Source: Candidatus Hungatella pullicola (GTDB lineage: Bacteria; Bacillota; Clostridia; Lachnospirales; Lachnospiraceae). Taken from it: a DNA stretch of 64,000 nucleotides. The notes under the pieces were generated by a model, which was given only the letters and a program-made list of their open reading frames with translations, was not told where the DNA came from and ran no database searches. Where the stretch lies: positions 62,001 to 126,000 of the forward strand of contig DXFU01000057.1 in assembly GCA_019114305.1 (NCBI GenBank). The letters run 5' to 3'. Both the position numbers and the translations under genes were made by a program. Shown here piece after piece: positions 16,260-26,391 of the stretch. Numbering within the stretch: the stretch's first letter is position 1; the number at the start of each line of letters is the position of its first letter.

Positions 16260-17549
16260 CTATTGACCCAAAAGCTTTAATTCCACATTTTTTATGGAAA
16301 AGTTCTTTACATGTTCAATGTGCCCCAATCTTCCTGCCTCTAAATACACTTCTTCCAGACGAATATTCTCTATGGGAGCCTGTTCATATCCATTAATCAG
16401 GAAAGCCGAGGAATTGCCACTAAATCCATTTTCAAGGACGGCTGTAACCTGTCTAACGGTAATGTCTCTAACTTTTGGAATCCCCAATTCTTCCGGCACA
16501 GTCTGAAGCATGGATTTCCAGTGATCTGGCACAGAAGTACCGTAATCTGGCGGAAGCTGACAATAGCTGTAAGCAGAATTCCAGTTAAGATTCCAGGAAA
16601 AAGGTTCTCTCACATTCCTCATAGACAAATGTTCCACCTTGATATCTCGGATCAGTCCCCCTCTTGTTTTCGCCGATTTAATTCTGAAACCACATTCTGT
16701 CCCCTGAAATTCTATATCGTGAATCCACACATTGCAGATTCCCCCTGAAGTCTCGCTTCCCAAAGTGATTCCCTGACCTTCTTTCAACAGACAGTCTCTA
16801 ATTTCTACCTGTTGGCATACTCGATTTACCCGCAGGCCATCTCCATCCCGTCCTGCTTTTAAGCAGATGCTGTCATCGTTGCAGGAAATCGTGCACTTCT
16901 CTACCAGAACATGGCTGCAGGAATCAATATCAATTCCGTCCGTACTTGGCCCCTGGTTCTCTCCGATCTGAAGACCTTTTACATGAACATGGCTGCTGTA
17001 GCAGAGGTGGATATTCCAAAAAGCAGATCTTTGGCAGGAAAAATCTTCCAATATTACATTCTCGGATTCATAGACAATTACATTTCTGGGTCTGGTGCAG
17101 TCATAATCCACTGCCCATCGGAGCCCTCTGTCCTCATATTTTCTTCTCATACCGCCATGGCGATCCGTTCCCCAGTATTTTTCCCACCAGAAATCACCCT
17201 GTCCGTCAATCAATCCCTTTCCTGTAATTTTCACATTTTTCTGTCCAATCACATTCATGACGCCTGCCGGCCACTTCATCTCAATTCCCGCTACTCTTGA
17301 CGGAATTACAGGATATTGGCATTCTTCAGAAGCTCCCAATATCACCGCTCCTTCTTCCATATGGAATGTTACATTGCTTTTGAGAAACAGGGACCCGGTG
17401 AGATAAATGCCGGCCGGAATTCTGACTAAGCCGCCTACTGCTGCAGCCTGGTCAATAGCCTTCTGAATTGCTTTGGTATCCAGGGTTTTCCCATCTGCCG
17501 CTGCCCCAAACTGAAGGGGAGTAAATTCTGTTTTTTCTGTAAGCATCAT
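16260..17549 (-). CDS. Glycoside hydrolase family 28 (polygalacturonase/rhamnogalacturonase type), intracellular
   Basis: 429 residues with the parallel beta-helix pattern of GH28: an N-terminal FGAAADGKTLDTKAIQKAI motif, then GPSTDGIDIDSC and SCNDDSICLK (the aspartate triad of the family), a GSETSGG motif that replaces the usual GHG as in exo-acting and rhamnogalacturonan-active members, and RIKSAKTRGG. No signal peptide, so it acts on imported oligosaccharides, probably removing galacturonate units from pectin fragments. Its ATG overlaps the stop of the preceding GH105-like gene as ATGA, with AGGAGG upstream, so the two are translationally coupled. It is the last gene of the locus. Exact specificity is inference. 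Confidence 0.9.
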   Translation of the reverse strand: MMLTEKTEFTPLQFGAAADGKTLDTKAIQKAIDQAAAVGGLVRIPAGIYLTGSLFLKSNVTFHMEEGAVILGASEECQYPVIPSRVAGIEMKWPAGVMNVIGQKNVKITGKGLIDGQGDFWWEKYWGTDRHGGMRRKYEDRGLRWAVDYDCTRPRNVIVYESENVILEDFSCQRSAFWNIHLCYSSHVHVKGLQIGENQGPSTDGIDIDSCSHVLVEKCTISCNDDSICLKAGRDGDGLRVNRVCQQVEIRDCLLKEGQGITLGSETSGGICNVWIHDIEFQGTECGFRIKSAKTRGGLIRDIKVEHLSMRNVREPFSWNLNWNSAYSYCQLPPDYGTSVPDHWKSMLQTVPEELGIPKVRDITVRQVTAVLENGFSGNSSAFLINGYEQAPIENIRLEEVYLEAGRLGHIEHVKNFSIKNVELKLLGQ

Positions 17550-19708
17550 TTCTTTACCTCCTCTCTTCCGTTTATCATTTTCTCCACCTCCATACCAGCC
17601 AGCATTACAATGCCCGTTCCATGGGTATCATTAAAATTCCAGGAAAGTTCTTTTCCGTAATATTCTTTGCTGAATGAATATCCCGATCCTCTGCAAACGC
17701 CGTAAATATTTCCCTTCCAGTCTATAACCGTATCACACAATGCCTTCCAGCCCTTTTCTGCCGCTGAGCGATATTTCTCTCTGTCAGTAAGCCAACCTCT
17801 GCGAACACCCTTTGCAAATCCATAGACAAACATAGCCGTACAGGATGCTTCTCTATAGGACTCAGGAACGGTCAAAACCTGATGCCACATACCTTCTTCA
17901 TCCTGAACTTTTGCGTACCCTTCGCTTAAGAGCCGGTAAATTCTTAAGATATCCTCCCGTTCCCGGTGATGAGACGGCATAACTTCCAAAAGCTCCGCCA
18001 AAGAAAACAGAACCCAGCCGTTTCCTCTGCCCCAGGGAACTTTTGTCTGAAGCCTGTAGTGGGTATCATAAATATGAGACATTATATTGAAATCCGGCAT
18101 ATAAAGATAAGAAAAAAATGACTTTGCCTGATTTGCAGCCTCATCCAGCCAAGCTTCCTCCCCTGTCAGCTGATAATAACGGCAGAGAAATGGAATGCTC
18201 ATATACATATCGTCTGCCCATAAGGTTTCATTCATAATGGGCAGATAGGAATGATTTCTGTAAAATGTACCGTCGGGAAGTCTCTGCTGCCTTTCCTTTA
18301 TATAAACTGCAGTCATATCCGCCGCTTTTCTTCCCTCTGGAATCCAATGATCCTTCATTACCTCCAAAAGGGCTGAGGCAAAGGAACCACAGTCATCCAA
18401 ACTGTCCACAGTCGTTAACTGATTATGGAAAGAGGCGGCTCCATATTTTTCTTTGTCCCAAAAGGCATACTCGTAGAAATCCATACATTTTCTCATATGC
18501 CCTTCTACATATGCATCCAGACCGCTGTCACCTGTTAATCTTGCCGTTTCTATCAGCCCATATAAGGTTACTCCAAGAGGATAATTCCATTCTCCGTAAA
18601 GCTGCCCCTCATTAAATGGCCTTACCATACAATCAGGTACGTCCGCTCTCCAGAATACCATTCCCTTTCCTCCATCAATTGGCTTTTCAAAGGTAAGGGC
18701 ACTTTTAAGGTCAACAGGAAATCCTTTTTTTACCGGTCCCAGATAAAGCCATGACAGTTTTCCTCGCCCCTGAATTGGGACGGGAGTCTGAAGACCAATG
18801 GGATTTTTTTTCTCGTCGTAAAGCTCAATCTGAAACTCCTCACCTCTTACTGCCAGGACATGATGTCCCCGGCTACAGCATAGGGCCAGTCCCGGCTGTC
18901 CATCCCACCTTCCCGCAAAAGCTCCATCCAAATAAATCTCAATTTTTCCCTGAACCCTTCCCTGAAGAATTACTGTTTCTCCTTCTTCAAGAAAAAAATC
19001 TGCTGCAGCCAGCACTTCTTCCTGTGGTGCTAAATGAAAGATTCGCTTTACTGCGCTCTGTTCCAGCTCTTCCTTATTCCATTCTGTCCTTGGCAGCCAC
19101 TTCATACCTGTTTCCCTCTCCCTGCAGGAAACAGACTCAGACCAGCTGATTTCCTTTCTCTCCCTGTAAGGACCGCTGTAAAGAAAGCCGCTCATACCCT
19201 TGCGCTCTTTCAGAGGGGAAAAGAACTGAATTCTTCTCCCCTTATAAGAGCTGCTGCCAATGTGAAATCCACAGCCTAAAGGAGTTCGGATACACTCAAA
19301 CAGCAGACTGTTCACGCCTTTCCTTAATTCCAGACAAATGTCTGAAATATCCTGGCAGAATCTCTCCTGAACCAAAGTAGTCCTATAAGCAAGTTTTCCA
19401 TTTACATAGATAGAAACAGGTCCATATGCGCTGAAACGAAAATGGAAGGGACCTGCGCTGATGGCATGAAGGCTGGCCCATGCATAAGCATATTCCTCCA
19501 TTTTCATCTCTGGAAATTTTTCATGAAGACAGATCCTGTCCATATAATCGTTGGATATAGAAAAATTCTCCGTGCTTCTCAAATAATACTGAACAGGAGC
19601 AGGGGGATTGTCTGCCCGAAACCGACTGGCAATGATTGAATTAACCATTTTGGCATCATAACCAATTCTCTCTCCTATACTCTGTTCCGCTGGAAAATAA
19701 TCGTTCAT
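17546..19708 (-). CDS. Unsaturated rhamnogalacturonyl hydrolase-like protein (GH88/GH105) with N-terminal beta-sandwich
   Basis: 720 residues, about twice the length of classic GH105 enzymes such as YteR. Residues ~350-715 form the (alpha/alpha)6 barrel: YPLGVTLYGLIETARL, VDSLDDCGSFASALLE, the WADDMYMSIPFL motif with the catalytic aspartate, WGRGNGWVLFSLAELLE and SYREASCTAMFVYG. Residues ~30-330 are beta-rich, with FHFRFSAYGPVSIYVNGK and EIYLDGAFAGRWDG reminiscent of GH2-type sandwich domains. The catalytic domain hydrates and releases the unsaturated uronate left by pectate or rhamnogalacturonan lyases. No signal peptide, so cytosolic. It lies between the GH106-like gene (14-base gap) and GH28 (4-base overlap). 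Substrate is inferred from family and neighbours. Confidence 0.85.
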   Translation of the reverse strand: MNDYFPAEQSIGERIGYDAKMVNSIIASRFRADNPPAPVQYYLRSTENFSISNDYMDRICLHEKFPEMKMEEYAYAWASLHAISAGPFHFRFSAYGPVSIYVNGKLAYRTTLVQERFCQDISDICLELRKGVNSLLFECIRTPLGCGFHIGSSSYKGRRIQFFSPLKERKGMSGFLYSGPYRERKEISWSESVSCRERETGMKWLPRTEWNKEELEQSAVKRIFHLAPQEEVLAAADFFLEEGETVILQGRVQGKIEIYLDGAFAGRWDGQPGLALCCSRGHHVLAVRGEEFQIELYDEKKNPIGLQTPVPIQGRGKLSWLYLGPVKKGFPVDLKSALTFEKPIDGGKGMVFWRADVPDCMVRPFNEGQLYGEWNYPLGVTLYGLIETARLTGDSGLDAYVEGHMRKCMDFYEYAFWDKEKYGAASFHNQLTTVDSLDDCGSFASALLEVMKDHWIPEGRKAADMTAVYIKERQQRLPDGTFYRNHSYLPIMNETLWADDMYMSIPFLCRYYQLTGEEAWLDEAANQAKSFFSYLYMPDFNIMSHIYDTHYRLQTKVPWGRGNGWVLFSLAELLEVMPSHHREREDILRIYRLLSEGYAKVQDEEGMWHQVLTVPESYREASCTAMFVYGFAKGVRRGWLTDREKYRSAAEKGWKALCDTVIDWKGNIYGVCRGSGYSFSKEYYGKELSWNFNDTHGTGIVMLAGMEVEKMINGREEVKK

Positions 19709-19722
19709 TTCCTCATCCTCTC

Positions 19723-22700
19723 TTATGGCTTAATCTCAACGAGACTGTGTGTATCATAGTCAAAATACATTCCATCCAGCATATTTGCCAAAGTATTGGT
19801 CACCTTAACTGCAACCAGATTGGCTCCTTCTTTCAGATAACGTCTCTCCCCTTTCCATAAATAAGGAGTGTAGGCCTTTGCGCCAAGACTGAAGCCATTT
19901 ATCATTACTTCAACACAGTCATAAAGGGGTTTTTCGGTATCAAGGGTCAAAGAAAAAGGTTCCTGTATCTGATTTTTGTCTATGAATATTTCCTTTTCAA
20001 ACACAAGTGTCCCGCTGTAATAAGGAAACCCTTCGCACCAGCTTTGTCTCGGACATGCCGTTTCAGGCAAAGCTGTCAGACAATTTTCCCGTACTCCAAA
20101 AGAACCGATCAAATAGAAAGGATCCCGAAGTCCATCTTCATCTTTCCCTATTTCCACTTCAATCAAAATCACGTTCCTTCCTTCTTCCACATAGGAACTG
20201 ATGGGACAGATCTGATTGTTTTGATCGTTGATTCTGATTCTTCGAAAATCCTTCTCCGTAATCAGATGCTCATTGATCCATATCTTATAGGAACCTGCTA
20301 TTGTTTCTTTATCCATCAAAAAAGCCAAATCATCCTTTATCCCGCCTTTTTCCGCCTGAAATTCAGCCCGGTAGCAGCAGGTAAGGGGATAAGCCGGAGA
20401 AATTTTCTTGGGAGTGCCGAACGCGCCTGTAAATCTTAAGCCGTCTTCCTTTAACAGTCCGCATGCCTGACACTGCTCCACAAAAGTCATTGCTTCCCCT
20501 TCCTTCCAATTCTCCTGATCCAGGGAAATCTGGATTTTAGAAAATCGCAGCACATTTGGCCCCTCAGCCCGTACGTTCCACGGTTCTCTCATATTCAGCC
20601 TAAGCTTGTTTTTTACCTTCTCTGATTTTTCGCCGCAAACCCGTTTGGGATTATTGGTCAAATGGATCCACTGGCTTTCATAGCTTCCCAAAGTTATGCT
20701 TATGCGTTCTCTGATATTCTCCTGAAGAACTTCCGCAGTTCCATCCTCCATAGACCATGTTTCCGCTGTATAGTCCGCCTGTCCCTTCCAGGTAATGCCG
20801 AACGTAACAGGACCTTCTCCCTGGTTTGCGGCAAATACAAACAGGCTGTCCTGCCCCTCTTTTCTAACTGCAGTAATGGCCTGCTTTCTCTTTTCCTCAT
20901 CAACCTGAATTCTCACATTGGAATCCAAATATTTTTCACAAATTTGGGCCACTTTCTTTTCATATCCAGCATTTTTTATTCCCCCGGAGGCGGGCAGGAA
21001 ATAAACATTTCCCTGTTCCACTATTTTTTGTTTGTCTTCAGGAGCTGTACTATCAGCCCAGTAATTCTGAAAATTCACGTTCTCTGTGTGAAAAAATTCA
21101 CTGTAAGCCAAATCCGGTGTTTCATCTCTGCCAATCGGTTCGCAGGGCAGAAGCCCAAGACCGATTACACAGCCTCCCTGAGCAGCAAACTCTTTTATTT
21201 TAGGAAGCACCCAGTCTTCTATGGATACAGAAGGCGGAAGAATCAAAACAGAGTAGGAGGCCCTGCCAATCTTGATTCTTCCCTCCTCCACTGCTGCCTC
21301 CTTAAGAATTTCACTATCCAGATGTTCGTATGGAATCTGCTCAAACAAAAGATTTTTGCATATATGAACCCAGTCATCTCTTAATCGGTTACACTGTTTT
21401 TCTTCTTCCCCACACTCTCCACTATAAGGAAATCCGTGGAATGGATTTCCCAATCTTGTCCACAAAGAAGCCACCGGATCCAAAACCGCTACTGAGACTT
21501 CCGCTTCTGTATTAGAAATCATAGCTCCCATCCGTCCTACCAAATCCGCCAGTTTTCCATAATATTTCCAGTAAGGATTCTGGATAAACTGGGATGGAGG
21601 GGCGTCATGTTTGGTAATGTCAGCGATGGTATAATAAAAGGCATGGAAATTATAAAAGTTAATCCCTTCCGCTCCCAGCCGGTCAATCATCCATTTGGCA
21701 TCCTGCAAAGTCATTGTCCAGCCTACACTGTGAAAACTTTCAATCATTGCCTGAGATTTATTTAACTGTCTGGTCAGCGAACTGACAGCCCGGGCATTGC
21801 TTCTGTAATTTCGTATGTATTCATCGTAAATCCATTCCAGCGGCTTTCCCAGCTTTTCATGGGCCGTATCGCCTCCGATCACATCGCTGAACCTCTGAGT
21901 TCCCAAACGCATAGAAGGTACTTCAGTAACGTAAGAAAGCTGATTCTCCTTACACCAGCCGGCCACTTTCTCATGATAATTTCTTCGAAAAAGAATATGT
22001 GCCGTCTCATACAAATCATATCGAATTTTAGAAGCGTTTTTTATTGTATGGTCATGGAGCGCCGGGAGAGACTCCACCAGAGAATACCCATTTCTTTTTT
22101 CAAATTCTGCAGGGAGAAGTTTTGACCATGGAATGGGGCTGAGCAGTCCCACCTCATCAGAAAACATTCCATAAACAGCGGTTCCAAAGTGCTGGCCCAA
22201 AGCTTTTCGGTATCTTTCGTGGGTAGTATTTAAAAAGGTGTCTACGGCATCTTCATTACACGGGTCAAAAAATCCTCCATAGTATTTAAAATCTCCCATA
22301 GAAGCTTCCGTGTATATCTCCAACCTCCAATTTCCCTTAGGCAGAGTGGTTTTTAAAATTTTTCTTGGCCCGTAGGAGAAAAACCGTTTGTTGTTATATT
22401 TTGTTAATCCAGTTTTCTGATAAATCTTCTCTGTCTGAATAATTCCCACACTTTCTTTCAGATCCACCGCCTTATCCCACAGGGCCTCTCCCTCTGAAAC
22501 AGGTACTGCTCTGGCATAAAGGACATGACTCCACCCAAGGTCTGCTTCTACTAAACCTCCTTCAGAAAAGAACCTCTTATGATTCAGAACCATATGTTCG
22601 GCTTCCGGATGTTCCAAAAGCACTTCTCCGCCGCTCATACCACTGGGATAGGGATATTCATCATACAGCCATGCCTCCATTTTATAGGTTTCTGCCGTCT

Positions 22701-22914
22701 GACAGGCATAATCCACCATTTCAAACCATTCTGTGGACAGATAGGGGATTGTCATCCCCTGTCTGGCGCAGATAAACAGTCCCCCAAGTCCCTTTTCTGC
22801 CATTTCCCTTATCTGATATTCTATTTCCTCTTTGGTCATTTCACCGTTCCAGAACCAGAATGGCTTAATCCGATATTTGACCGGAGGATTCTTAAATTCC
22901 TCTGTTAAGTTCAT
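19723..22914 (-). CDS. Large glycoside hydrolase, GH106-like (putative alpha-L-rhamnosidase)
   Basis: 1063 residues from the ATG that follows GGAGGAAGAG; the ATG four codons upstream contains that Shine-Dalgarno sequence and is rejected. The N-terminal YRIKPFWFWNGEMTKEEI, MAEKGLGGLFICARQG and AWLYDEYPYPSGMSGG are characteristic of the GH106-type TIM barrel; YVTEVPSMRLG, AMIESFHSVGW and GAEGINFYNFHAFYY follow, and the C-terminal ~150 residues (LYDCVEVMINGFSLGAKAY, EGANLVAVKVTNTL) are a GH2-like galactose-binding sandwich. No signal peptide. In a rhamnogalacturonan locus, removal of terminal rhamnose from imported oligosaccharides is the likely role, but the family assignment is by pattern and the activity is inference. 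Confidence 0.8.
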   Translation of the reverse strand: MNLTEEFKNPPVKYRIKPFWFWNGEMTKEEIEYQIREMAEKGLGGLFICARQGMTIPYLSTEWFEMVDYACQTAETYKMEAWLYDEYPYPSGMSGGEVLLEHPEAEHMVLNHKRFFSEGGLVEADLGWSHVLYARAVPVSEGEALWDKAVDLKESVGIIQTEKIYQKTGLTKYNNKRFFSYGPRKILKTTLPKGNWRLEIYTEASMGDFKYYGGFFDPCNEDAVDTFLNTTHERYRKALGQHFGTAVYGMFSDEVGLLSPIPWSKLLPAEFEKRNGYSLVESLPALHDHTIKNASKIRYDLYETAHILFRRNYHEKVAGWCKENQLSYVTEVPSMRLGTQRFSDVIGGDTAHEKLGKPLEWIYDEYIRNYRSNARAVSSLTRQLNKSQAMIESFHSVGWTMTLQDAKWMIDRLGAEGINFYNFHAFYYTIADITKHDAPPSQFIQNPYWKYYGKLADLVGRMGAMISNTEAEVSVAVLDPVASLWTRLGNPFHGFPYSGECGEEEKQCNRLRDDWVHICKNLLFEQIPYEHLDSEILKEAAVEEGRIKIGRASYSVLILPPSVSIEDWVLPKIKEFAAQGGCVIGLGLLPCEPIGRDETPDLAYSEFFHTENVNFQNYWADSTAPEDKQKIVEQGNVYFLPASGGIKNAGYEKKVAQICEKYLDSNVRIQVDEEKRKQAITAVRKEGQDSLFVFAANQGEGPVTFGITWKGQADYTAETWSMEDGTAEVLQENIRERISITLGSYESQWIHLTNNPKRVCGEKSEKVKNKLRLNMREPWNVRAEGPNVLRFSKIQISLDQENWKEGEAMTFVEQCQACGLLKEDGLRFTGAFGTPKKISPAYPLTCCYRAEFQAEKGGIKDDLAFLMDKETIAGSYKIWINEHLITEKDFRRIRINDQNNQICPISSYVEEGRNVILIEVEIGKDEDGLRDPFYLIGSFGVRENCLTALPETACPRQSWCEGFPYYSGTLVFEKEIFIDKNQIQEPFSLTLDTEKPLYDCVEVMINGFSLGAKAYTPYLWKGERRYLKEGANLVAVKVTNTLANMLDGMYFDYDTHSLVEIKP

Positions 22915-22943
22915 CTCTTCCTCCATTTCATAGACACGTTATC

Positions 22944-24476
22944 TTATTCCTGCATTTGAGAATAAATAGCATTCACTTCTTCAATTACTTTATCACCGCC
23001 GCTCTTAGACCAAAGATCCCACTGTGCCTTCAACTGTTCCTCGTCAATCTGGCCAACAATAAACTGAACTCTGGCGTCTTCAATAATTTTATCTAATGCT
23101 ACGCCATTTTTCACGTATTCCTCAGAGTCTCCCAGAATTCCTGCTGCCGGATCAGAAACGGCGTACTGTTCGTTGGCGGAAATTACAGCCTGCTGCTTAT
23201 CATAATACTCACCTCGGTTAAGGGTTACATAGGGATCTGTATTCGGAGCGTATTCCGTATAGGATACCAGCTGATTCAGCGCCTGATATTCCTGATTTAA
23301 CGTAGTGTCCTGGCTTGGAATCAATCTTCCTTCCTCATCAAAATGATAATGATTTCCTTCCAGTCCGTAATTTGCCAGTGTCATCATCTCTGGATCATTC
23401 ATTTTATCCAGAAAATCCAGACATTTTCTTACGTCTTCTTCCGTCTTTGCTGCCTTGGTAATTACGAAGAATCCCTGGCAGCCAAGAGTAGCCATAGTTG
23501 CCGGCTGAGAATTTTCATCTTTTTTTATGGCCCCTACAAAGTCCAGATCCGGTCCTTCAATGCCCTGTGTCTGAAAATAATCCATTACCCTCCGGCCGTC
23601 ATCCAACGCATCCACTACCATGCCTGCTTTCTGGGTTTTTATATCATCCGTCTTAGTAGAAGCATCTCGTGTAGGAAAGTCTTTCTTAATCAATCCTTCC
23701 TCACAAAGTTTTCTAAACCATTTTAAAGCTTCCAAATATTCCTCTGTCTGCTGCTCTGGAATTAATCTTCCATCCTCCTCCGTCCAGCCGTTGGGAGCTC
23801 CAAACCAGGTCTGCATAATATCAAACGGAGCGGTAGCCTTGGAAAGGGCCAGGCCGTATGTATCATCTTCTCCATTTCCATCTGGATCTCCATAAGTAAA
23901 CTGATAGAGCATATTATAAACATCTTCAATGGTCTCTGGAGCAGACAATCCCAGATTTTCTGCCCAGTCCTTACGATAAGTAAGACCATTTCTTCCCAAA
24001 GCTCTTCCCCGATAGACTCCGTAAAGCTTTCCGTCAATTCTAATATTGTCGTTTACCACTGACTTGGAATTTTTTAAATGAGGATAATCGGGAAGATACT
24101 GTTCAATATCCCACAAAGCGCCGGAACGGGCTGCATTGATAATGGCCGGAGATTTTTTATCTGTGGCAATGATCATAGGCATATCTTCTCCCCCTCCCGC
24201 CAGAATCAAATTCAGCTTATCATCATAGCTGTCACTGGGCGTCCACATAATATCCAGATTTGTATTGGTATAATTCTCCACCGTATCCATAATCGAAGCG
24301 CCCACATCCCCTTTCATGGGATTTCCCATATAATCAAAAGACATGATCTTCAGATTGAATCTGCCGTTATCCTCTGCAGAATTTGCCTTACCAGAGCAGC
24401 CTGTCAGACATCCTGCCGCCATTACTGCTGCCAGTCCCGCTGCTGCTGCCCTTTTCCATACTTGTTTCCTTCTCAT
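22944..24476 (-). CDS. ABC transporter substrate-binding lipoprotein (large, LplA/YtcQ type)
   Basis: 510 residues. The N-terminus MRRKQVWKRAAAAG, a hydrophobic stretch and the lipobox CLTGC at about residue 23-27 mark a membrane-anchored lipoprotein. The body resembles the large solute-binding proteins that pair with YteP/YtcP permeases: IMWTPSDSYDDKLNLILAGG, RIDGKLYGVYRGRALGRNG, WAENLGL, and EEDVRKCLDFLDKMNDPEMM. It captures oligosaccharides, most likely rhamnogalacturonan or galacturonan fragments. AGGAGGTAGAAT precedes the ATG; the GH106-like gene follows after 29 bases. No ATPase gene is in the cluster, so a shared MsmX-type ATPase encoded elsewhere must drive it. Confidence 0.9.
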   Translation of the reverse strand: MRRKQVWKRAAAAGLAAVMAAGCLTGCSGKANSAEDNGRFNLKIMSFDYMGNPMKGDVGASIMDTVENYTNTNLDIMWTPSDSYDDKLNLILAGGGEDMPMIIATDKKSPAIINAARSGALWDIEQYLPDYPHLKNSKSVVNDNIRIDGKLYGVYRGRALGRNGLTYRKDWAENLGLSAPETIEDVYNMLYQFTYGDPDGNGEDDTYGLALSKATAPFDIMQTWFGAPNGWTEEDGRLIPEQQTEEYLEALKWFRKLCEEGLIKKDFPTRDASTKTDDIKTQKAGMVVDALDDGRRVMDYFQTQGIEGPDLDFVGAIKKDENSQPATMATLGCQGFFVITKAAKTEEDVRKCLDFLDKMNDPEMMTLANYGLEGNHYHFDEEGRLIPSQDTTLNQEYQALNQLVSYTEYAPNTDPYVTLNRGEYYDKQQAVISANEQYAVSDPAAGILGDSEEYVKNGVALDKIIEDARVQFIVGQIDEEQLKAQWDLWSKSGGDKVIEEVNAIYSQMQE

Positions 24477-24516
24477 ATTCTACCTCCTGAACCCATTAAA
24501 ATAATCGTATTTTTTG

Positions 24517-25431
24517 TCAGCCCTTCACCGCGCCAACCATAACTCCCTGCTCAAAATACTTCTGCACAAAAGGATATACCACCAGAATTGGAATTGTAGC
24601 TACCACAGTAGCCGCCATCCTTACCGCCTGCTCCGGCGGAGTTCCATTGGCCCCAAAATCCAGTGAACTTCCATCTGCGCTGACCCCCTGAGCCAAAAGT
24701 ACAATCTGTCTGAGAATGATCTGCACTGGAAACTTTTCTGTACTGTTTAAATAAATGAGGGAATTAAAAAAGTCGTTCCAGTGAGAAACTGCGTAAAACA
24801 ATCCTACAGATGCAAGCGCAGGTTTTGAAAGGGGAAGAACTATCTTGCAAAAAATTCCGATATCGGAACAGCCGTCAATTTTGGCAGCCTCTTCCAATTC
24901 TCCAGGCAGTTCCTGGAAAAAGTTTTTCACTATAATCAAGTTAAATGCATTGATAGCCCCTGGTATCATCAGCGCCAGATAACTGTCCAGCATATGTAAT
25001 CCCTTTACCACCAAATAGTTGGGAATCATGCCTCCGGAAAACAGCATGGTAACAATCACCATATTAAGTACAAGATTTCTTCCCCGCAGATTATGCTTGG
25101 AAAGAGGATAAGCAAGAGTCGTGGTAAAAAGCATATTAATAACAGTTCCCACAATCATAATCAAAAATGAATTTCCAAGTCCTCTGAAAATGCTTCCGTC
25201 GTTCACTATGTATTTATAAGCATTTAAAGAGAAGGTATGAGGAATAATGAAAAATGATCGTTCCACCAACTCTCTTTCTGTTGCAAAGGAACCTGCCAGA
25301 ACATAGAGAAATGGTGTAATCGTTAATACACCTGCCAGAATGCATATAAAATATACAACAGCCATTCCCACTCTCTCAGCAGGACTTTTTTTCATTTTAT
25401 GCTTTTTTTGTATTACATTAGCCGCAAACAT
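24517..25431 (-). CDS. ABC sugar transporter permease (YtcP/LplC type)
   Basis: 304 residues from the ATG that lies 5 bases after AGGAG; the longer frame would start at a GTG inside the ribosome binding site. Six membrane helices are evident, beginning with AVVYFICILAGVLTITPFLYVLAG, and the cytosolic EAA loop reads ELEEAAKIDGCSDIGIFCKI, the coupling site for the ATPase. The C-terminus KYFEQGVMVGAVKG is the standard ending of MalG-like permeases in this family. It forms the channel with the permease encoded 18 bases upstream and works with the binding lipoprotein downstream. Confidence 0.93.
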   Translation of the reverse strand: MFAANVIQKKHKMKKSPAERVGMAVVYFICILAGVLTITPFLYVLAGSFATERELVERSFFIIPHTFSLNAYKYIVNDGSIFRGLGNSFLIMIVGTVINMLFTTTLAYPLSKHNLRGRNLVLNMVIVTMLFSGGMIPNYLVVKGLHMLDSYLALMIPGAINAFNLIIVKNFFQELPGELEEAAKIDGCSDIGIFCKIVLPLSKPALASVGLFYAVSHWNDFFNSLIYLNSTEKFPVQIILRQIVLLAQGVSADGSSLDFGANGTPPEQAVRMAATVVATIPILVVYPFVQKYFEQGVMVGAVKG

Positions 25432-25449
25432 ACTCACTCCTGCCTTTCA

Positions 25450-26391
25450 TCAATATAAACCGGTTTCGCCGCATTTCTTGCAGATCCAGTTAGTTCCAAG
25501 AACCATGACCGTAGCCACTACAGATTTAAACATACCCACTGCCGTACTGTAGGAAAAAGCTCCCTGAGTAATGCCAAGGGTATATACATAGGTATCAAAT
25601 ACTTCGGCCACAGAAGCATTCAAAGAATTTTTCATCAGGAAAATCTGTTCAAATCCTGTATTCAGCAAGGTTCCTACCTTCATAATCAGCATAATAATAA
25701 TAGTGCTTTTTATAGCCGGAAGAGTAATGTGCCACATCTGTCTTAATTTTCCCGCTCCATCTACCTGAGCGGCTTCATAAAGCTGAGTATCCACTCCTGC
25801 GAGGGCCGCAAGGAATATAATCATGCCCCAGCCAGTTTCCTTCCAAATATTCTGAATTACAATAATCCACCGAAAATACTTAGGATCTGACAAAAACTCC
25901 GGTGTCTCTCCTGTAATCATAGATACCAGATGAGTAATAGCTCCTGATTCCACGTTTAAAAGCGTAAAAGTAAGGCTGGCAACAATTACCATGGAAATGA
26001 AATGAGGAACATAAATCATTGTTTGTATGGACTTTTTCAGAAAACGGTTCTTCACTTCATTTAACAGCAATGCCAGAATAATAGGCATTGGAAAAAAGAA
26101 AATGAGATTCATAATAGAAATAGAAAAAGTATTGACCAGAAGCATTTTAAAATCCGGATTCATAAAGAAATTCTTAAAGTGTTCCAGTCCCACCCATTCA
26201 CTTCCCAAAATACCAAGATATGGACTGTAATTCTGGAAGGAAATAATCAATCCTCCCATAGGCACATACTTGAAAATAATGAGATAAATAACTCCTGGAA
26301 GCATCAGCAGATACATCCATTTGTGTCTTTTCAAATAAGGAAGAAACGATTCTTTCTTCTCTTTTGCAGACACCGCCTTTGACTTTGCCAT
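25450..26391 (-). CDS. ABC sugar transporter permease (YteP/LplB type)
   Basis: 313 residues from the ATG behind AGGAGGATTGCTT; 20 extra codons at the 5' end of the open frame are not used. Six membrane helices starting with MYLLMLPGVIYLIIFKYVPMG, and an EAA loop (YEAAQVDGAGKLRQMWHITLP) that contacts the ATPase. It is the first gene of the importer and glycosidase operon: permease, permease, binding protein, GH106-like, GH105-like, GH28. The promoter is at 26540-26568. Confidence 0.93.
   Translation of the reverse strand: MAKSKAVSAKEKKESFLPYLKRHKWMYLLMLPGVIYLIIFKYVPMGGLIISFQNYSPYLGILGSEWVGLEHFKNFFMNPDFKMLLVNTFSISIMNLIFFFPMPIILALLLNEVKNRFLKKSIQTMIYVPHFISMVIVASLTFTLLNVESGAITHLVSMITGETPEFLSDPKYFRWIIVIQNIWKETGWGMIIFLAALAGVDTQLYEAAQVDGAGKLRQMWHITLPAIKSTIIIMLIMKVGTLLNTGFEQIFLMKNSLNASVAEVFDTYVYTLGITQGAFSYSTAVGMFKSVVATVMVLGTNWICKKCGETGLY

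Noticed and set aside
20662..21384. 240-codon plus-strand open frame inside the GH106-like gene
   Set aside because: Antisense to a 1063-residue protein with consistent family motifs on both sides; Phe/Ser-rich shadow sequence.
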